Shown here piece after piece: positions 50,692-59,900 of a stretch of DNA of 64,000 bases. Every line of letters begins with the position of its first letter. Positions within the stretch are counted from its first letter, which is position 1. Source of the stretch: Erythrobacter sp. SD-21 (GTDB lineage: Bacteria > Pseudomonadota > Alphaproteobacteria > Sphingomonadales > Sphingomonadaceae); assembly GCF_000181515.1 (NCBI RefSeq), contig NZ_ABCG01000001.1, positions 1 to 64,000 on the forward strand, written 5' to 3'. Made by a program: the position numbers and the translations under genes. The notes beneath the pieces were generated by a model that saw only the letters and a program-made list of their open reading frames with translations, was not told where the DNA came from and ran no database searches.

Positions 50692-51389
50692 TTTTCCTCC
50701 AGTCTCGGGTCGCGGAAAGGGCACACCCAATCCTCGCCCACCATTCGCCCGCTGTACTGCCGTGCCTCGCTGCTTTCGCCGTGGCGCGCCAGCATCGGGT
50801 TCATATCGCCGGCGAGCTGTCGATCGCGCTCCAAGATGGCTTCGCGCATCCGTTCATATCGACCGCTTTCGCGCAGCTGTTCAAATTGGTCGTGCAGGTT
50901 GAAAACCATCACGGGATGCGAGAACCTTCGAGCAGGACGAGAGGCTGCGGGGTGAAGGCCGACAACGAAAAAGGCTTGGCCCCCGAAGCTCAAGGAGAAG
51001 TGCGGATCGTCTGGGTCGGGACTGACCGCCGGATCGTATGGCTGGCCGAGCCAGTTATCTTTTTCTGCAAAGGATTGCAGTCGCTTCCAGAGCAGGCGCT
51101 CGAACTCCTTCTCGTCGAGGCTCGACGGTTGTGAGAATATGACTGCTATACTCCGTAATCCTTCCGGATCGTCACGGTAGGCATTCGCCCATCCTAGTAG
51201 GCGATCATGGATACGGAGATCATCCCACGCGCTGCGCATGTCGAAGGCGATCACGATCTCCAGGAGACCCTTCGCGAGTGCTGATTTTGCACCGACGCAG
51301 GGAAACGATGTTCGGTCGATATGCGCCCTAAAGTCGTCGGTCAGTCGAGCGGCAAGCCGATCCTCAACTGCTAGCAGCCCAGGCCTCAT
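50688..51389 (-). CDS. YqcI/YcgG-family protein (GntA-like heme-dependent N-hydroxylase candidate)
   Basis: The 233-aa protein matches the YqcI/YcgG family: FRAHIDRTSFPCVGAKSALA at the N-terminus, WLGQPYDPAVSPDPDDPHFS in the middle, then LSFGGQAFFVVGLHPAASRP and HPVMVFNLHDQFEQLRESGR. One characterised family branch (GntA) hydroxylates a guanidine nitrogen. Whether this copy does so is unknown. It is co-encoded with DUF1989, which supports a small nitrogen-compound pathway. Confidence 0.82.
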   Translation of the reverse strand: MRPGLLAVEDRLAARLTDDFRAHIDRTSFPCVGAKSALAKGLLEIVIAFDMRSAWDDLRIHDRLLGWANAYRDDPEGLRSIAVIFSQPSSLDEKEFERLLWKRLQSFAEKDNWLGQPYDPAVSPDPDDPHFSLSFGGQAFFVVGLHPAASRPARRFSHPVMVFNLHDQFEQLRESGRYERMREAILERDRQLAGDMNPMLARHGESSEARQYSGRMVGEDWVCPFRDPRLEEK

Positions 51390-51625
51390 GCTGGTGATAC
51401 CTCCCCGCCCGATCCAGAAAAGGTTACGTCCTTCATCCGGCCCGCCGTCCAGTTGGCTTGCATCCTGACTTTGGGGTTAGGAGCGCACCAGATTTCGCCA
51501 GAGTTATAGAGCGCCGTGACCCAGATGAGATTGGGTTCCAGTCCGCAGTCGATGACGGCGAACGCAAAGCCGTTCCCTTTGTCGAGTACCGTTACCGGCA
51601 TAGGCGGATTAATTTGCGTGAACAT
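51386..51625 (-). CDS. Small hypothetical protein, 79 aa
   Basis: I do not recognise it. It is a compact beta-rich sequence (VLDKGNGFAFAVIDCGLEPN, then LIWVTALYNSGEIWCAPNPK) without signal or membrane segment. It is the first gene of the leftward operon and overlaps the YqcI/YcgG gene by 4 bp, so it is probably real. Confidence 0.6.
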   Translation of the reverse strand: MFTQINPPMPVTVLDKGNGFAFAVIDCGLEPNLIWVTALYNSGEIWCAPNPKVRMQANWTAGRMKDVTFSGSGGEVSPA

Positions 51626-52162
51626 GTACCCTCGTGATGACCAGACGGTGGTGGCGCGAGGTGTTGACGGATGTCGCCTTACCTCACGCCAGCGATCGCT
51701 GAAGTTTGGACAGATCCAGGATCGCTTCTATCTCTAACGGGTTATTACGATTGCCGAGCCAGAACTGACATCGGTTAGTCCGTCCCGTCTTGCGTGAAAC
51801 TGCTGGACCTTGCATCCGCACGCACCGATCCCAGGCGACGATCCGAAGTTCGTTTGGGCGGCGCGGATCAAGGGCTTGCTCCTTCCTAGTGCTCCGCAGC
51901 GGCCAGTCTGGAAGGCTCCTTTGTCCGCTTGGAGAGCTGGTGAATCGTTGGTTCGATTTCGTACCGGAGGGACGACACGATCACTCCGGCGAATGATCTT
52001 AGTAATTACAACTCATGTTCGACGGAACGCTCTCGTAGCCTACCCTTCGCCTAGAAATGGGGTCTTTGCAATTCGGCGTTAACCATTCTTGGCCCCCGAA
52101 CACTTGGGCAACTTGGAATCTCGTAAACCAGTTGGTAAGTGGTTTCCCTTAATGGCGAGTGC
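51626..52162. other. 537-bp divergent intergenic region
   Basis: No convincing gene is present. Short ORFs here lack ribosome sites and protein-like composition. It separates the leftward DUF1989 operon from the rightward surface-protein cluster and must hold promoters for both. The only recognisable element is a CtrA-type half site at 52079-52086. Confidence 0.6.
52079..52086 (+). promoter_or_regulatory. CtrA-type half site TTAACCAT
   Basis: TTAACCAT lies 77 bp before the first DUF11 surface-protein gene. The same octamer precedes the flagellar activator gene (9144) and the last gene of this cluster (59874). Confidence 0.45.
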
Positions 52163-53137
52163 ATGAGTGTTAAGGTTCCTCGCGCCGTCGCCTTTTCTTT
52201 GGCTCTTTCCACCCTCGTGGCGGGCACTTCCGCGCATGCCGATGGCGTAGGCGCCGGAACTCTGATCGAGAACACGGCGTCGGCGACGTACGACGATGGA
52301 ACAGGCTCGGTGACAATTCCGTCAAACACCGTCAGCGTTCGCGTGGACGAATTGCTCGACGTAACACTGACTTCGCTCAATTCGGGCCCAGTCGCGGCGG
52401 AGCCGGGTTCGGCCGTGCTGACATTCGAGATCACCAATACCGGCAATGGTCCCGAAGCCTTTACGCTGACCGCCAATCCCTCGGTGCCCGGCAATGACTT
52501 CGATAGCACCGTGGATTTGATCGCAGTCGATACGAATGGCAACGGTGTCTATGATCCCGGCATCGACCAAATTCTCACAGGTCCGGAAACGACGCCGGTT
52601 CTCGACGCCGAGGAGAACCTCACTCTTTTTGTCATAGTTACAGTGCCTGGCGAAGTTGCCGACGGCGAGCAGAGCGATGTCGACCTTCTGGCTGAAGCCG
52701 TCACGGGCACCGGCGCACCGGGCACCGTGTTTGCAGGCCAAGGGGTCGACGGGGGCGATGCGATAGTTGGAGCGAATGGTGCGAGCGCCAACGCGATCGG
52801 CACCTTGCTGGTCGGAATTACGTCGGTCGATCTGATCAAGTCGGCGACGATCGCCGACCGGTTTGGCGGCACAAGCGCGGTTCCGGGATCGGTTGTCTCT
52901 TATACTATCACAGCGAACGTCACGGGCAGCGGCTCGGTCAGCGATCTTGTTGTCTCGGATACATTTCCCACCGGCACAACCTATTCGAATGGCACCCTCA
53001 AGCTCGATTCAGGTAGCTTGACCGATGCCGATGACGCCGATGTGGGCGAAGCTACCTCTACAGACATTTCGGTCGACCTCGGCACGGTTGCCGGGGGCAC
53101 GAGCCGTACAATCACCTTCGATGTGATCATCGATTAA
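52163..53137 (+). CDS. Exported DUF11-domain surface protein, 324 aa
   Basis: A signal peptide ends near AHA (VAFSLALSTLVAGTSAHADG). The N-terminal module GAGTLIENTASATYDDGTGS is followed by SNTVSVRVDELLDV, an arrangement shared with the two larger proteins downstream. A central calcium-like acidic loop (VDTNGNGVYDPGIDQ) and a C-terminal DUF11 domain (VVSYTITANVTGSGSVSDLV, then RTITFDVIID at the very end) follow. The start at 52163 gives a standard signal; a GTG at 52139 adds 8 residues. It is first of five cluster genes. The function is unknown. Confidence 0.8.
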   Translation: MSVKVPRAVAFSLALSTLVAGTSAHADGVGAGTLIENTASATYDDGTGSVTIPSNTVSVRVDELLDVTLTSLNSGPVAAEPGSAVLTFEITNTGNGPEAFTLTANPSVPGNDFDSTVDLIAVDTNGNGVYDPGIDQILTGPETTPVLDAEENLTLFVIVTVPGEVADGEQSDVDLLAEAVTGTGAPGTVFAGQGVDGGDAIVGANGASANAIGTLLVGITSVDLIKSATIADRFGGTSAVPGSVVSYTITANVTGSGSVSDLVVSDTFPTGTTYSNGTLKLDSGSLTDADDADVGEATSTDISVDLGTVAGGTSRTITFDVIID

Positions 53138-53163
53138 CTCGTTTCTGGATCAGGGCTAGGATT

Positions 53164-53649
53164 ATGAAACTCTTCTCGAAAATTATTGCTTCCGCGCTTC
53201 TTGCAGCCGGCGTGCCGGTGACTGCCGCAGCAGTTTACGCGCAAGATCAGGCCATCGTTCTCAAGGGCAATGTGAGACTCGTGAAAGTCACGCTCGACGA
53301 CGGTGGTGAGAATTCGGTCGAGCTCGTCGATCCCGATACCATCGTGCCGGGTGACAAGCTGATTTTCACCACAGCCTACAGCAATACGAGCGCCGAGCCG
53401 GTGCAGAATTTCGTGGTCACCAACCCAGTTCCGCCTGCCGTTCGTCTTGCTGCCGATACCGATGCCGATCTCATCGTGTCGGTCGACGACGGTCAGAACT
53501 GGGGCAGGCTCGCAGACCTTAGCGTCGAAGGCGAGGACGGGGCCGTACGCGCAGCAACGCATGCAGACGTCACTCATATTCGCTGGACCCTCGCCACGGT
53601 CGCACCCGGCGAAAAGGGCCAACTCGAATATTCAGCAATCATCCGCTGA
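53164..53649 (+). CDS. Exported small DUF11-like protein, 161 aa
   Basis: A signal peptide is clear (FSKIIASALLAAGVPVTAAA, cleaved near YAQ). The remainder is one DUF11-like domain (DTIVPGDKLIFTTAYSNTSA, then VQNFVVTNPVPPAVRLAADT), ending QLEYSAIIR. The final beta strand aligns with the ends of its cluster neighbours. It lies 26 bp after the previous gene and is probably co-transcribed with it. Confidence 0.8.
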   Translation: MKLFSKIIASALLAAGVPVTAAAVYAQDQAIVLKGNVRLVKVTLDDGGENSVELVDPDTIVPGDKLIFTTAYSNTSAEPVQNFVVTNPVPPAVRLAADTDADLIVSVDDGQNWGRLADLSVEGEDGAVRAATHADVTHIRWTLATVAPGEKGQLEYSAIIR

Positions 53650-53720
53650 GAAGCGGAGGGTAACCGCCAGGTTTCGCGGGCGGCAGGGGAAACGCGAGGC
53701 AAATGCAAAGGAAGTGAAAA

Positions 53721-54767
53721 ATGAAACGCACCAAGCAATTGCTGGGTGCTACGAGTGCAATAGCACTGGTCGCATTCAGCACGTCCCCCGTCATGGCGGC
53801 GGGTACGCAGGCTGGTAGCACGATCCGCAACGACGTTAGTGTAACGTTCGAGGTGGGTGGTGTAGCCCAGACTGCAGAAACTGATTTCGATGAGTTCACG
53901 GTCGACCGCAAGGTCAATCTCGTCGTCGCAGAAGTTGGCGGCGCAGATACCAGCGTGAGCCCGGGCGCCACCGAACAGGCGGTAACCTTCCAGGTGACCA
54001 ACTCGTCGAACGACACGATCGACATGGCGCTCTCGCTCGTCCAGTCTGCTTCGGACGATTTCGATATCACCAACGTCCAGTATTACGTGGACGATGGTGA
54101 CGGCGTCTTCGATTCCGACGACACGCTCGTAACGTTCCTCGACGAAGTTGCCCCCGATGCCACGATCACGCTTCACGTGGTCGGTGATATCCCGCCTGGC
54201 ACTTCGACAAACGATGAAGCCGACGTTTCGCTCGTTGCGACCGCTCATCAGGCAGCTGGTACGGCAGGTGCCCTGGGAGCTGTGCTGACAGCAACTGCAG
54301 GCGCAAACACCAACGAAATCGATACCGTCCTTGCTGATGGCGCCGGTGATGTAGACGCAGCCAACGACGGCTCGTTCTCGGATACCGACACCTTCGTGGT
54401 GACGGCTGCCGATGTGACGGTTACCAAGACCAGTCGCATCATCAGCGATCCGGTGAACAGCACCACCAATCCCAAGGCTATCCCCGGAGCAATCATAGAA
54501 TATTGCATCGTGGTGGCCAACGCTGCTGGCAGCGCGACGGCGACGAATGTCAACGTCAACGACGAACTGCCTGCCGATGTGAGCTATAGCGCCGGCTTCG
54601 GCATCTTCGTCGATGGTGACAACACCTGTGCCTCGGGCACGCAGGGCGATGCTTCGGGTACCGGGGTTGCTTCGTATAACAGCACCGACAACGAGGTCGA
54701 TGCCGCGCTCAGCGACATCGCCGCAGACGAAGAACTTTCGGTCTATTTCCGCGTGACGATCGACTGA
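53721..54767 (+). CDS. Exported DUF11-domain surface protein, 348 aa
   Basis: A signal peptide ends near VMA (TSAIALVAFSTSPVMAAG). The N-terminal module (AGSTIRNDVSVTFEVGGVAQ) is homologous to that of the first cluster gene. The middle is acidic and Asp/Thr-rich. The C-terminal DUF11 domain begins TKTSRIISDPVNSTTNPKAI and ends LSVYFRVTID. That domain resembles the C-terminus of the last cluster gene (SDPVNQLDNPKAIPGAVVEY). The AAGGAAGTG before the ATG is a ribosome site. Confidence 0.82.
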   Translation: MKRTKQLLGATSAIALVAFSTSPVMAAGTQAGSTIRNDVSVTFEVGGVAQTAETDFDEFTVDRKVNLVVAEVGGADTSVSPGATEQAVTFQVTNSSNDTIDMALSLVQSASDDFDITNVQYYVDDGDGVFDSDDTLVTFLDEVAPDATITLHVVGDIPPGTSTNDEADVSLVATAHQAAGTAGALGAVLTATAGANTNEIDTVLADGAGDVDAANDGSFSDTDTFVVTAADVTVTKTSRIISDPVNSTTNPKAIPGAIIEYCIVVANAAGSATATNVNVNDELPADVSYSAGFGIFVDGDNTCASGTQGDASGTGVASYNSTDNEVDAALSDIAADEELSVYFRVTID

Positions 54768-54789
54768 TCGGCTCCGGACGGATCGAATA

Positions 54790-57700
54790 GTGCGTTTTCG
54801 CTCCTCCTTGCGCCGATGGGCAGCAGCACTCCTTGTAGTGCTGCTGCCTTTTGTCATGCTTGGAGGAGCGGCACACGCGCAAACGATCGACAATATCGCC
54901 GAGGCCCGCTGGACCTTCGGCGGCAATCCTTTCGAAACGCAATCGAACCTTGTTTCGGTTGAGGTCCAGCAGGACGATACGTCAATAACCGTTTTCCGCC
55001 CGGTTCTCGGGTCGGATACCATTCTTAGCTATCGCAATCCGCGTTGCACCGTAACCAATGGCGGCGTAGCGACACCTACTTCCTCCGAAGAAGTATCGCA
55101 ATCGACCGGTGTCGAGCAGACCACCCAGATTTCGGCAGGCACATCGTTCCTTTTTCAGGTTTCGGTACCCTCTGGCAATCTCGATCCCAATGCGGTGGAC
55201 CAACTCGATGCGGCGCTTGTCAGCAGTACGGGCGATCGCGAGACGATCACCATTTTCGAAACGGGCGTGAACACCGGCATCTTCGTCGGCATCATCTCGA
55301 CACACCGCGCACCGCCGGCCTTCGCCAGCGGCGATTGCGTGCTCGGCGTGGTCGATCAGGGCACCATCCGGATCGGTGTTGCGCACGTCGGCAGTCCCGA
55401 TATCATAATCACTGCACAGGTCGATGTCGTCGCTTCGCCCTTCAACTTCGTCTTTGACAGTGAGACGGGCACAGCTGTTTCCGGAGCGCGCATCATACTG
55501 GTCGATGCAGCTACAGGGCAGCCCGCCACAGTCTTTGCCGAAAACGGAACGACGCCCTTCCCATCTAGGGTTATCTCTGGCGAAGCGATTACAGACGCTT
55601 CCGGCACCATCTATCCGATGGGCCCGGGCCAATTCTGGTTTCCCGTGGTTCCGGCAGGTGCCTATCGCCTGCTGGTCGAGCCGCCCACGCCGTACACCGC
55701 GCCTTCCGCCGCTTCTCCCGAACAGCTTGCCCTGCTCGTCGGGGCCAATGGCGAAGAATTCGCCATCAACGATGCTTCGTTCGGCGGAGCTATCGGCACC
55801 TCGCAGGCCGGATTGGTTCGGGTCGATATTCCGCTCGACCGCTCGGGGCTGGCAGTTTCGCTTGGTAAATCGGCTTCCAAGCCCGCCGCACAACCGGGCG
55901 ACGCCATTCTTTATACGATCATCGCGCGAAATCAGGATGGCTCGCGCCCCAAGCGGAACGTCACTGTCATCGACACTCCTTCGCCCTGGTTACGCCTGCG
56001 TAGCGACTCGATAAGGATCGACGGAGTGGAAGCTGCTGACTCTGTTGAAATTTCGGCAGACGGGCGGGAGATCAAGTTTCAACTCGGCGATGTCGAGGCC
56101 GGGGCCACGCGTCGCATCACCTACATTATGACAGTTCGCACCGATGCACCTCCGGGGGCGGCAGAAAACCGCGCCACGGTAACCGATTCTCTGGGCCGCG
56201 ACGCGACTACCGGCGCTTCGGTCCGGATCGAGCGCGAGTCGATTGCCGGACGCATGACGATCATCGGCCGCATCACCGCAGGTCGCTGCGACCTGACAGA
56301 AGACCGCCCGGGCATCCCGGGTGTGCGGGTCATGATGGAAGATGGCAGCTTCGCTATCACCGATTTGGATGGCCGCTATCACTTCGAAGGCGTCGTGCCC
56401 GGGACGCATGTTGTTCAGGCGTCGCCGATGACGCTGCCCGAAGGCGGGGAATTCGTCGATTGCCACCGCGATACTCGGTCGGGTGGCAGCGCTATTTCGC
56501 GCTTTGCAATCGGCCAGGGCGGTTCCTTGGTCCTCGCCGATTTCCATGCGGTAATTCCGCAAGATAGCGTCAGGGAAACTGTTGGCCATGAGGAACCCGT
56601 GCTGCGGGATCGGGAAGAGACAAAGGCATCTGCCGCGTCCGATACCGATTGGATAGCGTTGGGTGACGGCAACGATGGCTGGCTAACACCAACCGTCAAC
56701 GAAAATCCCCGAGCGCCGGCAATTCGTGTCGCAATCCGTCATCGCAAGGGCCAAAAAATCCTCCTTCGCGCCGATGGCGAACCCGTTGATACACTTTTGT
56801 TCGAGGGCACGCGCAATGCAGAGGAAGGCAAATACGCGGTCAGTACGTGGCGCGGCGTACCCTTGCGCAATGAACGCACGCGTCTGAGCGCGGACATCAT
56901 CAACAGTTTCGGAGAGAAGAACGAGACCATCGAAAGGGAAGTGTTCTTCACCACCACCCCGACCAAGGTCGAGTTCGTGCCCGAGCTCTCAAAACTCGTC
57001 GCCGATGGGCGGACTTCGCCCACGGTCGCAGTGCGGATCCTTGATCGCAACAATCGGCCTCTGCGCGAAGGCATTTCGGGCGAATTCACCGTCAGTGCAC
57101 CCTACCAGAGCGCAGAGCAAATCGCGCGCCAGCAGCTCAACCAGCTGACCGGCCTCGGTACCAGCTCCGCACGCTGGGTCATCGAAGGCGACAAAGGTAT
57201 CGCGCTCATCGAACTCGCGCCCACCATGGTCAGCGGTTCGCTCAACCTCGGTTTCCGTTTCGACGATGGCGAGATCAAGCGCGAGCGGCAGCTCGAAACC
57301 TGGATCGAGCCGGGCGATATCGAATGGACCGTGATCGGCCTTGCCGAGGGCTCGATCGGCGCGCGCAGTGTAGCCGAGAATATGGAGCGTGAAGGCCGTT
57401 TCGACAGCGATCTGGGCGACAATGCGCGTGTCGCGCTTTATGCGAAGGGCCGCGTGCTGGGTAAATACCTGGTCACGCTGGCCTATGACAGCGCAAAGCA
57501 GGAAGACGACCAGCGCTTGCTTGGCACGCTCGATCCCGACGCTTACTACACCGTGTTCGGCGATGCCTCGAGCCGCCGCTTCGATGCCGCATCGCGCGAG
57601 AAGCTTTATCTCCGCATCGAGACCGCGACCTTTTACGCGCTCTATGGCGACTTCGAGACCGACTTCAACCAGACCCGCCTCGCGCGCTACAACCGCACGG

Positions 57701-59835
57701 CAACCGGCGTGAAGGGCGAAGCGCGGCTAGGTGCGATCCAGGCCGAAGCCTTCGCAGCCGATATCGCCACCGGTTTTCGCCGCGACGAGATCCAGGGCCA
57801 GGGCATTTCCGGTCCCTATCGTTTGTCGAGCCGCGCGCTGGTCGCCAACACCGAACAGGTAACGCTGGAAACCAGAGACCGCTTCCGCTCTGAAGTGATC
57901 GTTTCGAGCCGCAAGCTCGAGCGCTTCCTCGATTACGATGTCGATCTTCTCTCGGGCACTATCACCTTCAAGGAACCGGTGCTGAGCCGCGATTTCAACC
58001 TCAACCCGCAGTTCATTGTCGTCGAATACGAAACCGAACGCGGCGAAGGCGGCGAAATCAATGCCGGTGTGCGCGCCGAATGGACCGACGCGGCCGACAC
58101 GGTGCGTATCGGCGCGAGCGCGATCACCGACAAGGGTGAAGACACGCGTACGAATATTGTCGGACTCGATATGCGCGCGCAGTTGACCGACAGCGCACGT
58201 ATCGATGCCGAAGTCGCCGTGAGCACGCGCGATGGCGAACTGTCGCACGGCTGGCTGGTCGAAGCGCAGCACCAGACCAGGAATCTCGATCTGATCGCCT
58301 ATGCCCGCGCGCTCGACGAAACCTTCGGCGTCGGCCAGCAAAACGGGGCCGAGCTTGGCCGCACCAAGATCGGTGCCGATGCCCGCCTGCGCTTCGATGA
58401 GAATTTCTCGATCCTCGGCAGCATCTGGCAGGACGATGCCGTGGGCGACGACAGCCAGCGCAAGGCGGTGCAGGTCCAGCTTGGTTACACCAACCAGAAG
58501 GGCGACTATCGCCTCGGTATCGCTCATTTTGATGATCGCCTCGCCGATGGGACGCGCAACGGTTCGACCGTTCTCGAAGCGGGCGCAACGCGCCGGCTGC
58601 TCGACAACCGTCTCGAACTGGGCGCAACGACCAGCATCGCGCTCGACGACCCGGAATCGGCAGATCTGCCGAACCGTCATCGGTTAAACGCACGCTATGC
58701 GATTACTGATAATGTTCGTGTAATCGGACTCTACGAAATCGCCGATGGCGAAGCCGTCACCGCGCGCACGATCAAGGGCGGTTTTGAAGTCACTCCCTGG
58801 CAAGGCGCACGCGCCGTGACTTCGCTCGGCCAGCAGCAAATCGATGAGTATGGCAATCGCAGCTTCGCCGCTTTCGGCCTGTCGCAATCGCTCCAGGTCA
58901 CGCCGGAACTGACTTTCGATGCGACCATCGACGGCAATCGCACGATCGATGCCGACCCCTCGATCACCGATGTCGTGAATCCCGACCAGCCGCTCGCCAG
59001 CGGTGGGCAGTTGGGCCAGGACGGAACGCTTTTCGAAGATTTCACCGCAATCACGCTCGGCGGCGCTTATCGCAAGGATCGCTGGAGCGCCACCGCACGC
59101 GGCGAGTATCGCGATGGCGAGTTTGCCAACCGCAAAGGCGTGAGGCTGGGAGCAATCCGCCAGCTTGGCGAAGGCTCGATCGTCGGCTCTGGCTTCACAT
59201 GGACGCACGCGGAAGGCGAGAACGGGGCGGCGACCCGGATCCTTGATGGCGCCATTGCCATGGCGCACCGGCCCGACGGTTCCGAATTCGCCTTCCTCAG
59301 CAAGCTTGAATATCGCAGTGATGCCGTATGGAATGCTATCGCTGGCGACACGGGCCCCGCTGGCCGTACTGCACTCGCGGTTTCGGGAGACGCACAATCG
59401 CGCCGGCTGCTTGCCAGCATGTCGGCCAATTGGTCGCCTGAAAGTGCCGGCGAAGATGGCGCCATCATTCGCCGCGACGAATACGGTCTGTTTCTCGGTG
59501 CACGATACAATTTCGACCGGTTCGAAGGCTACGGCCTGTCAGGAACTACCCTTCTCGCCGGGACCGATCTGCGCTTTGGCATTTCCGAGCGTTTCGAACT
59601 GGGCGGCCGCGGAACGCTGCGTGCGAATTTGCGCGACAATAGGTTCAGCTATTCGTTCGGACCCAGTGTCGGCTTTGTCCCGATCGAAGATGCGTTGCTC
59701 ACCCTTGGCTATAACTTCGCGGGATTCCGCGACGAGGACTTCTCCGCTGCAAGGGAAACGGACAAAGGGCTTTACGCGTCGATCCGCCTGAAAATCGACG
59801 CCGACAGCTTCGGTCTTTTAGGATTGGGAAGATAA
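54790..59835 (+). CDS. Giant multidomain outer-membrane protein, 1681 aa
   Basis: The GTG start gives a signal peptide ending AHA-Q (about residue 30). Next is the shared IDNIAEARWTFGGNPFETQS module, then a DUF11 domain at about 351-425, a carboxypeptidase-like/CNA-B fold at 488-550 (PGIPGVRVMMEDGSFAITDL, DGRYHFEGVVPG) and an Ig/invasin-like domain near 720-830 (FVPELSKLVADGRTSPTVAV). From about 850 to the end runs a long amphipathic beta-strand-rich region with alternating charged residues, ending LYASIRLKIDADSFGLLGLG. It resembles an outer-membrane barrel. A role in exporting or anchoring the smaller DUF11 proteins is an inference. Confidence 0.82.
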   Translation: MRFRSSLRRWAAALLVVLLPFVMLGGAAHAQTIDNIAEARWTFGGNPFETQSNLVSVEVQQDDTSITVFRPVLGSDTILSYRNPRCTVTNGGVATPTSSEEVSQSTGVEQTTQISAGTSFLFQVSVPSGNLDPNAVDQLDAALVSSTGDRETITIFETGVNTGIFVGIISTHRAPPAFASGDCVLGVVDQGTIRIGVAHVGSPDIIITAQVDVVASPFNFVFDSETGTAVSGARIILVDAATGQPATVFAENGTTPFPSRVISGEAITDASGTIYPMGPGQFWFPVVPAGAYRLLVEPPTPYTAPSAASPEQLALLVGANGEEFAINDASFGGAIGTSQAGLVRVDIPLDRSGLAVSLGKSASKPAAQPGDAILYTIIARNQDGSRPKRNVTVIDTPSPWLRLRSDSIRIDGVEAADSVEISADGREIKFQLGDVEAGATRRITYIMTVRTDAPPGAAENRATVTDSLGRDATTGASVRIERESIAGRMTIIGRITAGRCDLTEDRPGIPGVRVMMEDGSFAITDLDGRYHFEGVVPGTHVVQASPMTLPEGGEFVDCHRDTRSGGSAISRFAIGQGGSLVLADFHAVIPQDSVRETVGHEEPVLRDREETKASAASDTDWIALGDGNDGWLTPTVNENPRAPAIRVAIRHRKGQKILLRADGEPVDTLLFEGTRNAEEGKYAVSTWRGVPLRNERTRLSADIINSFGEKNETIEREVFFTTTPTKVEFVPELSKLVADGRTSPTVAVRILDRNNRPLREGISGEFTVSAPYQSAEQIARQQLNQLTGLGTSSARWVIEGDKGIALIELAPTMVSGSLNLGFRFDDGEIKRERQLETWIEPGDIEWTVIGLAEGSIGARSVAENMEREGRFDSDLGDNARVALYAKGRVLGKYLVTLAYDSAKQEDDQRLLGTLDPDAYYTVFGDASSRRFDAASREKLYLRIETATFYALYGDFETDFNQTRLARYNRTATGVKGEARLGAIQAEAFAADIATGFRRDEIQGQGISGPYRLSSRALVANTEQVTLETRDRFRSEVIVSSRKLERFLDYDVDLLSGTITFKEPVLSRDFNLNPQFIVVEYETERGEGGEINAGVRAEWTDAADTVRIGASAITDKGEDTRTNIVGLDMRAQLTDSARIDAEVAVSTRDGELSHGWLVEAQHQTRNLDLIAYARALDETFGVGQQNGAELGRTKIGADARLRFDENFSILGSIWQDDAVGDDSQRKAVQVQLGYTNQKGDYRLGIAHFDDRLADGTRNGSTVLEAGATRRLLDNRLELGATTSIALDDPESADLPNRHRLNARYAITDNVRVIGLYEIADGEAVTARTIKGGFEVTPWQGARAVTSLGQQQIDEYGNRSFAAFGLSQSLQVTPELTFDATIDGNRTIDADPSITDVVNPDQPLASGGQLGQDGTLFEDFTAITLGGAYRKDRWSATARGEYRDGEFANRKGVRLGAIRQLGEGSIVGSGFTWTHAEGENGAATRILDGAIAMAHRPDGSEFAFLSKLEYRSDAVWNAIAGDTGPAGRTALAVSGDAQSRRLLASMSANWSPESAGEDGAIIRRDEYGLFLGARYNFDRFEGYGLSGTTLLAGTDLRFGISERFELGGRGTLRANLRDNRFSYSFGPSVGFVPIEDALLTLGYNFAGFRDEDFSAARETDKGLYASIRLKIDADSFGLLGLGR

Positions 59836-59873
59836 GGCATATGCGGGCCATCCTCCCGGACCTCAACGCGCTG

Positions 59874-59881
59874 TTAACCAT
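59874..59881 (+). promoter_or_regulatory. CtrA-type half site TTAACCAT
   Basis: TTAACCAT preceded by TCAA at a 7-bp distance gives a near-complete CtrA site (TTAA-N7-TTAA with one mismatch). It lies 20 bp before the chosen start of the last cluster gene, suggesting that gene also has its own promoter. Confidence 0.45.
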
Positions 59882-59900
59882 ATTCGCATACCGAGCAGGC

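Noticed and set aside
51790-52082. Two short plus-strand ORFs in the divergent intergenic region
   Set aside because: There is no ribosome site and no protein-like composition, and they lie in mutually overlapping frames.
53574-55022. 482-aa minus-strand ORF across two surface-protein genes
   Set aside because: It spans two plus-strand genes with signal peptides and DUF11 homology. The antisense product has no recognisable features.
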